From positions 62,001-126,000 of the forward strand of contig JAIWZP010000062.1 in assembly GCA_025201375.1 (NCBI GenBank): 64,000 bases of DNA, in the 5' to 3' direction. The position numbers were made by a program, and so were the translations under genes. Positions 57,057 to 64,000 of the stretch are shown piece by piece; the first letter of the stretch is position 1; each line of letters starts with the position of its first letter. The notes under the pieces were generated by a model, which saw only the letters and a list, made by a program, of their open reading frames with translations, made no database searches and was not told where the DNA came from. This stretch comes from Gongronella butleri. Its lineage: Eukaryota; Mucoromycota; Mucoromycetes; Mucorales; Cunninghamellaceae.

Positions 57057-58820
57057 ATGCTTCCCTCCGAGATCTGGTCCTATCATGTCTGCCTTTATCT
57101 AAGCAGGTCCAGCTTGCTCCAGCTGACTCGTGTCAATAAGGCGATCGGAAGTGCCGCGACGCGCGCTCTGTATGAAAACGTGCATCTCTACGAGGAAGAA
57201 CAGAATGCACTCCTTTTGCGCACTCTTAAGCAACGACGTGGAAGCGAGCTTGGTGCATTAATACGTGCTTTGTATGCTTACTTTCCTGAGAAGGCAGAAA
57301 ATCTTCGACAAATGGCGCAAGAATACATGCCGAATTTGTGCGTTTTGGACTACGCGTTTTACCAACGTGTCAAATTCGGGTACACTTGGCACTCACTTTG
57401 CTGCACGCTTCCGGACCCACTATCCAAACGCCTGACGACTTTGGCCTGCACGGCGGACGAATTTGCATCATTGGACAATCAATGCTTTACGACTTTGGAG
57501 AGACTTTTGTTGGAAGGCGATGCTACGGACTTGTACGCGGTGATTGCGCGCGTCGCGCCTAATCTTGCCAAGCTGGAATTGATCGATCGCCAAGACCAAG
57601 GCCCTCCTCGCGACATCTCTGGCAACTTGCTTGTCAAGGCGCCATTGGTTACTGTCCGCCATCTTGGGCTGGAAATTTTCACGTTTAGTCAAAATTGGAG
57701 CGACTTTATTCACGCTATGTTTTGCAACCTGCAGTCGCTTGCTTTGACGACCATTGCCTTGAACGACGATGATGCACAACAGCGCCAACTGATTGATCTC
57801 CATACAACCAAGCTGGAGCATCTCCGTCTGACGACATGCGAGACCTGGGAAACTGGCAGCACTGGCGACTTTTGTGCCACGAGTGGCGTCTTTGATCAGA
57901 CACGTGATCCATCCGCTGCGGCGAGCCGCGCCGACGGGATTCGGCGCTTGGATTGGCTGCTGCGCAGCAGTTTTCCCTACGAAATTGTGCCCGAGGATGT
58001 CCTCTCCGACGCGTTTTACACGGTGCCGCTTGCTCTTGGCGATCAACTCGTTGAATTGGCGGTCAGTGTCAAAGCCAATGCGCTTTTTCTTTGCTGGCTC
58101 GGCATGTGCAATTGTCAAAAGTGCCGCCGCGACTACCAAGCACCGCAGCCTCTTCTCAAGACTCTCCGTATCTTCACGCATGAGATGTTGACGACCACAG
58201 AATTTGCAACCTCAGGCGACAAGGTGGTTAAAATCAGTCCGCCACGCGTGGCCGCTCGTTTTCCTCAGCTGGAGCACTTGGAACTTTACTACAGCGGGAT
58301 TCGGATCATGCCCATGGACCCAGGCAAGGATGACGATATCTTGTTTCCGCGTCTCCGCACGCTCGTGCTCGCCAACAAGGTGCAATTGGCCTCGAACACG
58401 GTTTTGCGCGACATGCTGGTGCGCAGTCCGGCGATCATGAATTTGGTGCTGCTTGACGTCTACACGTACTTTGCTTCTCGCCCTCGGACCCCGATTATCA
58501 TCAATCTTGGCAATCGTTGCCTTGGCCGCGTCCTTGCAGGCATGCAATATGGTTTCTCTGATGCTGAATACGTTGATCCACATTTTCTGATGGATTTCAG
58601 AGTCAGAACACCTCTCATGAAGACACGAGATAGTGTGAGTTTGTACGGTGCGGAAGCAGCAAAAGTGTATTATCTCACTTGTCGTGATCTTCAAGCGTAC
58701 ACATTGTCGAAAAGCACGTTTACCAGAGATAGCAATTGCAATCCCGCCACCCTCTGTGAATATTTCGATGCTGAGCGCACGGCCTTGTTCAACCTTGATT
58801 TCATTCAAGTCACAAAATAA
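57057..58820 (+). CDS. F-box-like protein with Leu-rich region
   Basis: One open frame of 587 codons from the ATG at 57057. The start reads MLPSEIWSYHVCLYLSRSSL and LQLTRVNKAIGSAATRALYE, a weaker but recognisable F-box over residues 1-45. Leu-rich segments follow (FTTLERLLLEGDA, APNLAKLELIDRQ, TKLEHLRLTTCE, FPQLEHLELYYSGI). A Cys-rich stretch at about 345-360 (CWLGMCNCQKCRRDY) is unusual and could bind metal. The frame is open upstream to 56901, but that part is translated pyrimidine tract. TTCCAG stands just before the ATG, so a leader intron is likely. The layout resembles the F-box-like protein at 14446-16539. Substrate unknown. Confidence 0.78.
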   Translation: MLPSEIWSYHVCLYLSRSSLLQLTRVNKAIGSAATRALYENVHLYEEEQNALLLRTLKQRRGSELGALIRALYAYFPEKAENLRQMAQEYMPNLCVLDYAFYQRVKFGYTWHSLCCTLPDPLSKRLTTLACTADEFASLDNQCFTTLERLLLEGDATDLYAVIARVAPNLAKLELIDRQDQGPPRDISGNLLVKAPLVTVRHLGLEIFTFSQNWSDFIHAMFCNLQSLALTTIALNDDDAQQRQLIDLHTTKLEHLRLTTCETWETGSTGDFCATSGVFDQTRDPSAAASRADGIRRLDWLLRSSFPYEIVPEDVLSDAFYTVPLALGDQLVELAVSVKANALFLCWLGMCNCQKCRRDYQAPQPLLKTLRIFTHEMLTTTEFATSGDKVVKISPPRVAARFPQLEHLELYYSGIRIMPMDPGKDDDILFPRLRTLVLANKVQLASNTVLRDMLVRSPAIMNLVLLDVYTYFASRPRTPIIINLGNRCLGRVLAGMQYGFSDAEYVDPHFLMDFRVRTPLMKTRDSVSLYGAEAAKVYYLTCRDLQAYTLSKSTFTRDSNCNPATLCEYFDAERTALFNLDFIQVTK

Positions 58821-58821
58821 A
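58816..58821 (+). terminator. Poly(A) signal overlapping the stop codon
   Basis: AATAAA runs through the TAA stop of the second F-box gene (AAA TAA AAC). If used, cleavage would be expected 10-30 bases later, giving a very short 3' UTR. Confidence 0.45.
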
Positions 58822-59048
58822 ACGCATGGTGCATTGTCAATAACAAAAATATTCTGTTTTTCACGCTTTTGCCAAGTTTCAAGAGACCTTTTTTTTTTTT
58901 TTCTTTGCGCAGCTTAATTCATGCTTTGCGGCCGTCACTTGTACATTGTCACTCGAAAACAAAACAATTGGGCGTAAGCACGCGACAAAAAAGACATTCC
59001 CCTAATCAAAATATAAAAGTCGGTACATTTTATGTACAAAGCACTGGA

Positions 59049-59054
59049 TTTATT
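59049..59054 (-). terminator. Poly(A) signal of TRK1
   Basis: TTTATT on the plus strand (AATAAA on the minus), about 180 bases beyond the TRK1 stop codon. Confidence 0.5.
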
Positions 59055-59236
59055 GGCGTGGTGGCCAAAAGTAAACAACAAGGATTATAAAAAAAGGCCA
59101 AAAAAAAAAAAAGAAAGAAAGAAAAGAAAAGTCTAGAGGAAAGCACAAAATAGATACATGGAAAGGATTGCGTGAAGCAAAATACAAAAAAATGATGGAA
59201 AAAGATGAAAATGACGCAATACAAAGATGGAACGAC

Positions 59237-62001
59237 TCAGCGGTATACATGGATATTGGCTTGGCTTTGGCTAGCGATGCTGCGAGCCGTAGTGATGCCC
59301 GTGATGTTGGATGGGGAGCGGTGCAGGCGCTGCAATTGCTGTTCTTGGGCGTCTGATTGCTCGAGCTGTTCCGATGGCAGCAAGACGGCGCGGTCGATGG
59401 CTGCAGGCAGCCCGCGATGGCGGCCGCGGAACATCAAAATGATGAGCACCAGTTTGCTTGCCGTGCAATATTGCGCGCTTTGCGATGTGGGCGTGTTTGG
59501 AAAGCCTAGAGAGAAAAAAGGATGCCCATGAGTCGCCATGTTTTCACCTTTTTTATTATTTCTACTCTCTCGCCCGTGTCTCTTTTGTGGCATTGGACCC
59601 TTACCTAGACTACCTCCAACATTGCCAAAAGCGCTGCAGACCTCAAAGATGACACTTGCCATGGTGATGGGCGATGGGGAGATGATGGCGCGGGCTTCGA
59701 GGGCACAGATGCAAAAGACGCCGACAATGACCCAGGCAATGTCGTTTGTGATTTGGCGCTGGATCTGGGTCATCATGAAGAAATCGGGGCCCTTTAAAAT
59801 CGTTTTTGATGCGGTGACAACGCTGTTGATGGTCCGATGACGGCGCAGACGCGTGCCATTGAACTCAGTGCCCACCGACGCGTCATCCTCTTCAAAGTAG
59901 TTTGTGTCCGAGCGATACATCCCGAGCGAGCGTTCCTAAAAGGGTGGCATGAGCAACTCAAACGCGACATTTTCTCTTTTTTTTCTTTTTTTTCTTTTTT
60001 TTTCACCTACCTGATAGACATTGCTGTTGCGCATGGTGATGGCCACGGGGTATACTGAAATGTACATCTAGGGGCCGAGAAAACAAGATAAAATGAGCAT
60101 TTGGCGATGAATCAAGGAGAGAAAGAGCGTGTGATCTTACCGCGACAATGTACACCAAGATGGTGGCTGGATTCAGGGCCATCAGATTAGTGACAGCAAA
60201 GCCGGCTAATATACAAAAAAAAGGGGAGAGGGTGAGAAAACACAAATAAAAAAATAAGAGGTCAGGAGGGGAAAATTGAATAAGGGAGGAATTCGATCGA
60301 TTCTTTTCTAATTTTGGCGTTACCATTGCGAGTGACGATGCCTTGGAAGAGGCCGTCTAGGACTTGGGAGGCGATGGGAACGCCGTCATTGACGGGAAGC
60401 CAATAATTTGTGGCGACGTAAACGACAAGCTCTGTAATGTTGATGGCGAGCAAGCTGGCAAGGAGCCACCATGTTTGCCTTGCACCAAAAAGTGTGGTAT
60501 AACATCTTCTTGGGTGACTGAGGAGGTATTGCAGGGTTTCGCGGTGCATTTCAAAGGAGCGTGGCGTGAGTTTGTACATGATCCAAAACAAGAAGCGCAG
60601 GCAGATGGGGTAGGCTGTGTTGCCTGCAAGAACGAGGAAGCCCAGCAGGAGCAAAGGGAATGCACAATTCTGGAAGGGGACCATGGATGCGTCCAAATGG
60701 GTGAGGCCCAGATTGTCGAAGGCGGAAAGAGTGACAAAGAGGGACATGTACCAGGGATTGATGGGCTGTGCATTGGCGGTGGCAAGCACATCCTGGGCAT
60801 ACGATGACACGGCGACGTAAATGCGGAAAATGACGCCGGTGCCAACGGTCATGAATAAGAAATAACACGGAATGACCTTTGAAAGCAGATCCAATGCCCT
60901 GTACTCTGCGCCACCCACGCGATATCGCTGTTCGCGCGTCAATTCGTTCTGATCAAAAGCGAGCGAGATAATATCGGCGGCATTGAGCTTGTCCATGTCC
61001 TGAAACGACATATTATCGACGACCGACGCGGCATCACTGCTGCCGATCGGTTGCTGGAGCCTGCGGATTGCGTCAAATTGCGTGCGCAAGCGCTTTCGCT
61101 GCTGGTCGACATTGTCGGCAAACATAATGTTATTGTTGCTGTTGATGTTGCTATTGTTGGGCATCGAAGGATCGGCATTGGCGTCAGCTGGAAACGGGGT
61201 CAAGATGCGTGCGGTCATGGGGCTGGCCGGCATGGATGCTGCTGGATCTTGTTGGTGAAGGAGGTGGTGGTGGGGCATGGATGGCATGGATTGGCGCCGA
61301 GCCGTATGCAGGGGCGGCCGACGCAAGCCAAGATCCGCTTCGGGCAGTGCGGCGGTCGGCGAAGCCACTTTTTCGGGATCCATTGCCCTGTCGCGCTCCT
61401 TTTGCTCTTCCTCCTTTTGTTTCTTGTAAAACATGGCAATGACATCGGACGCGACGCGCGGCTGAAAGTAGTCTGACGCGCTCGGAGTGCCAATTTGATC
61501 GCCCTGCTCCATCAGGTGTGGGTCGAGATTCAGATTGAGCGTTTCCAAGGGCGGGACGGACTTTTCAGATAAAAACGATCGTCTGCTGCCAAATCTAGAG
61601 CGGCGCAAGTGGCTGTGGTGGGGATTGTTGTGCGCATGCTGTTCGCGGAGCTTGCGCGCCTTGTTGAATTGGATCACCTCCTTGAAGCGCTTGGAGAAAT
61701 AGTGTTTGCGCACCAGGACGACTGCCATGGACATGAGGATATGCGAGCCAAAGACGGATGCAAAATATAAAACTGCGATTTGATAGTTCGACATGTTTGA
61801 CAGCGCAATGGTGTTGATCCCCGTGTTTGTGACGGCTGTGGTTGACATGAATAGAGCATCCACGAATGCCCAATTGGTGCCTGGCTGGAAATAAAACGCG
61901 GCGGCGAAGAAAAAGCCAATGAACAGGATATACAAATAGTGCAACTCGAGGTAATGGAGGTTTTTCGCCGCCCAGCGACGAATTGGAGCCATACAAGTCA
62001 T
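59237..62001 (-). CDS. TRK1: High-affinity potassium transporter, Trk1 type
   Basis: Five exons on the minus strand: 62001-60324, 60205-60141, 60067-60011, 59935-59605 and 59505-59237 (799 aa). The first membrane-pore-membrane unit is at about 15-120: LHYLYILFIGFFFAAAFYFQ and MSTTAVTNTGINTI, where TNTGI is a selectivity-filter block. A cytosolic loop of ~260 residues follows (long Trk loop, Ser/Pro/Asn-rich with an Asn/Ser repeat). Later units include SLFVTLSAFDNLGLTHLDAS (second filter), NTAYPICLRFLFW, GIVTRNAGFAVTNLMALNPA (third filter) and EVCSAFGNVGGSLGFP (fourth filter region). Fungal Trk proteins import potassium at the plasma membrane driven by membrane potential. The first Met giving MTCMAPIRRW is preferred over an in-frame Met 36 codons upstream, which would translate a purine-rich leader. 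Confidence 0.93.
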
Positions 62002-62630
62002 GGCAAAAAGGGGGAGGAGGAGGAGGCGAGGGAGGCGAGAAAGAAAAAAAAAAAGAGAGAAAAAAAGAGAACACGAAAAAAAAGGAAAAAAAAGGTCGTG
62101 GGGGTGCAATTATCCAAATCCAGATGGCCCCGCTTTTTTTTTTTGTCTTTCAAAACCAACCAATCACCCCAATCATGGGCTGGGCCAAGCGAGTTATTTT
62201 TTTCTGGTGAAATCTTTGTTTATGACCAAACTTGTACAAAATGCCTCAAATTGACATCATCCTCATCTCCAGAAAAATATAAAACAAAAAAAAAAACATC
62301 AAAATACAAAAAAAGAGGTTTATTCACGAGGGATTTGGGGTGGGGGGTATCTTCAATGGCAAGAGAGGCAAAAAGAAATGAAAGGCGTCAATGTACAAGA
62401 AAAAAAAAAAGGAGGGTCTAGATTCAGGGGGGGAGGGCGTGCAAGAGTCTCCAGGGGACAGGTATTGAAAAAAAAAAGCGCAGAAGTGGAGGACCCATTG
62501 GCAACAGCAAAAAGGGGGGAGAGGGGTCCATGGAGTGAGGGAGGACAAACAAATCAGGGGCGATGAGAAGAAAATAAATAAAAGGGAAAAAGAGGGGGGG
62601 GGAGATGGAAAGCAACCAAAAAAAAAATCG
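62002..62630. other. Intergenic region between TRK1 and the PPR-like gene
   Basis: No gene. Purine-rich on the plus strand at 62018-62100 and 62400-62610, so CT-rich in transcription direction. Serves as the TRK1 promoter and the 3' end of the upstream gene. Confidence 0.6.
62318..62323 (-). terminator. Candidate poly(A) signal of the PPR-like gene
   Basis: TTTATT on the plus strand (AATAAA on the minus), about 300 bases beyond the stop at 62631. Confidence 0.4.
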
Positions 62631-64000
62631 TCATTGCGCGAGCCATTGTTGAACCTTGTCGTACAGGGCCGGCTCCAAGGCGACGTCATGTTGCTGACAC
62701 TGGTTGTACACACGTTTCAGATTGATGTTGTCTTTTGCCTGGCCATAACAAACGAGCATGGCGTGCAATGCCTTTTTATCATGTCCCAAGTTGTGGAAAA
62801 GGGCTTCACACAGCTGCTTGTTGCCTTTGAGTGCGGCATGGTCGAGGACATCGTGTGTAGCAGGGACGAGACGTGCCTGACCATGTGCTTTGATGGCGCG
62901 ATCCAATGCGTCGGCTGCTTTGTCCAGATGGCCCATTTGCAAAAGAGCACGGACCCACAAGGAGGCTGTGGATGCGTGGCTAGTAACCGGATCCACCTGC
63001 ATCTTGTCCAGGCACGCATGCAGCAACGCGATCTGCTTCGGCTGCTGCTGGGTGGCCAGGCCGGCAATCAGGGTGTTTGTCATGATCCGTTCCGTATCCA
63101 AAAGCACGTTCTTTTCCTTTTTCGGCGCGTCGTGCCGCGCAGCGACCCATTGATCTAAAATTTGGGTAGCGACGTCCCATTGGTGCATGGCGAGCGCTTG
63201 CTGGACCATGGAGCACTGTACAAAGAGAAGTGCGCGTGCGTTGGAAGGCGATGATGGGAACGTGAGGATTTTTTCGTACAATTGGGTGGCATCGTTGAAT
63301 TGGCGTTGGTCGACATGAGCGCGGATGACGAGGGCGTACAAGGAGAGCGGCAATGGCCGTCCGGTCTCGTCGTGGACGGATTGGAGCAATTGACGCGACA
63401 GATCGAGGTGGCCGCGCTGAATGGTTGCTCGCAGCAAAGCCGACGACGCGCGAACATTGCAATGACCATTGGCAACCAAATCGTAATACATGGCAAGCGA
63501 AGAAAGCAAATGCTGCTTTTCGGCGCCGTGGATGATGGCGTCATCAAAGATGGGCAGCATTTTGGACCCAATGGGCAAATCGTGTTGTCGCAAATCCCAA
63601 TACACCTGGTCCACGGCCTCCATGGCGCCCTTTTCCATGTAATTGGCCAACACGGGTGGCAGCCAGTCGTCCCAATGGCTGTCTTCGTCCGCATGATGTG
63701 TTTGCGACACGAGCCACGCCTGCCAGAGGCGCTGCATGACGCCAATCTCCTTTTCGGGCGCGTGATGCGTGTATGCGTCGAGCAAAGCGGCATACACGTG
63801 GTGACTGGGGGTCGATCCGCTGGCAATCATGGTTTCCAGTGTGGCAATGGCACGATCGAGATGAATGGGCGCGTTTTTCGGCGTTCGACGCGCATGATTG
63901 GTACAAAAGCTGCCGTCGAGCATGACGCGTCTGCCGAGGTACGCGCCGAGCATCATGTGATAGGCGTCATTGGTGGGTATGGCGATGAAATCAAGCAATT
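62631..64000 (-). CDS. Helical-repeat protein of pentatricopeptide (PPR) type, 5' end outside the window
   Basis: An uninterrupted frame runs from the right edge to the stop at 62631 (at least 455 residues; the 5' end lies beyond the window). Repeated ~35-residue helical pairs are visible: TNDAYHMMLGAYLGRR, SHHVYAALLDAYTHHAP, LSLYALVIRAHVDQRQFNDA, then SLWVRALLQMGHLDKAADAL and KALHAMLVCYGQAKDNINLK. The phrases '(Y/L)xxL(I/L)xAYxxxGxxxxA' follow the PPR/TPR pattern. PPR proteins usually bind organelle RNA in mitochondria. The N-terminal targeting sequence is not available to check. A TPR-like assignment cannot be excluded. Confidence 0.75.
   Translation of the reverse strand, partial: LLDFIAIPTNDAYHMMLGAYLGRRVMLDGSFCTNHARRTPKNAPIHLDRAIATLETMIASGSTPSHHVYAALLDAYTHHAPEKEIGVMQRLWQAWLVSQTHHADEDSHWDDWLPPVLANYMEKGAMEAVDQVYWDLRQHDLPIGSKMLPIFDDAIIHGAEKQHLLSSLAMYYDLVANGHCNVRASSALLRATIQRGHLDLSRQLLQSVHDETGRPLPLSLYALVIRAHVDQRQFNDATQLYEKILTFPSSPSNARALLFVQCSMVQQALAMHQWDVATQILDQWVAARHDAPKKEKNVLLDTERIMTNTLIAGLATQQQPKQIALLHACLDKMQVDPVTSHASTASLWVRALLQMGHLDKAADALDRAIKAHGQARLVPATHDVLDHAALKGNKQLCEALFHNLGHDKKALHAMLVCYGQAKDNINLKRVYNQCQQHDVALEPALYDKVQQWLAQ

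Noticed and set aside
60364..60807. Antisense frame of 147 codons over TRK1
   Set aside because: A shadow of conserved membrane-spanning TRK1 sequence.
1..64000. tRNA, rRNA, CRISPR array or plasmid-type origin
   Set aside because: No cloverleaf, rRNA core or spaced identical repeats were noticed by eye; a tRNA scan was not possible here.

Overview
This looks like nuclear DNA of an early-diverging filamentous fungus, most likely Mucoromycota. The evidence is about 17 protein-coding genes split by many short introns, mostly GT-AG with the donor GTAA and long T-rich tracts before the acceptor. Many genes have an AATAAA signal shortly after the stop. Several proteins have classic fungal architecture: a 2029-residue RA-LRR-PP2C-cyclase adenylate cyclase, a Trk potassium transporter, SRV2/CAP and VPS23. 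The phylum is an inference from gene content and intron style. No operons, tRNA, rRNA or CRISPR arrays were seen.

Layout. 0-5 kb: 3' end of an M3 oligopeptidase, a low-complexity Q/H/S-rich protein, and VPS23/TSG101 (ESCRT-I). 5-7.7 kb: gene-poor, with a fragment of a dispersed repeat. 7.9-14 kb: SEC62 (-), TFB4 (TFIIH, -) and LHS1/HYOU1 (+, ER Hsp70 ending in HDEL); TFB4 and LHS1 share a 242-bp divergent promoter. 14.4-16.5 kb: an F-box-like protein. 16.5-23 kb: a repeat island made of a ~0.5-kb tandem array, a large foldback element with nearly identical ~420-bp inner arms, and a ~2.5-kb two-module noncoding repeat. 23.3-40 kb: SRV2/CAP, an unrecognised gene with an 11-bp duplication that shifts its frame, VPS53 (GARP), an ACS-type MFS transporter, a cytosolic GH31 glycosidase, a repeat fragment, and CWC27 (spliceosomal cyclophilin). 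40-53 kb: a BTB protein (-), a GCK-type STE20 kinase (-) and adenylate cyclase CYR1 (+), the last two divergent. 53.3-56.9 kb: a second repeat island with ACTGTA palindromes and a second copy of the 2.5-kb repeat. 57-64 kb: a second F-box-like protein, TRK1 (-) and the C-terminal part of a helical-repeat (PPR-like) protein (-).

Functional links. CYR1 and its regulator SRV2/CAP lie about 21 kb apart, together with a STE20-family kinase and TRK1, whose yeast counterpart is controlled by nutrient signalling. SEC62 and LHS1, both acting at the ER translocon, lie 2 kb apart. Each of the two repeat islands is next to an F-box gene. The least explained DNA is the foldback element, the 0.5-kb array and the two-module repeat, none of which shows a credible transposase.
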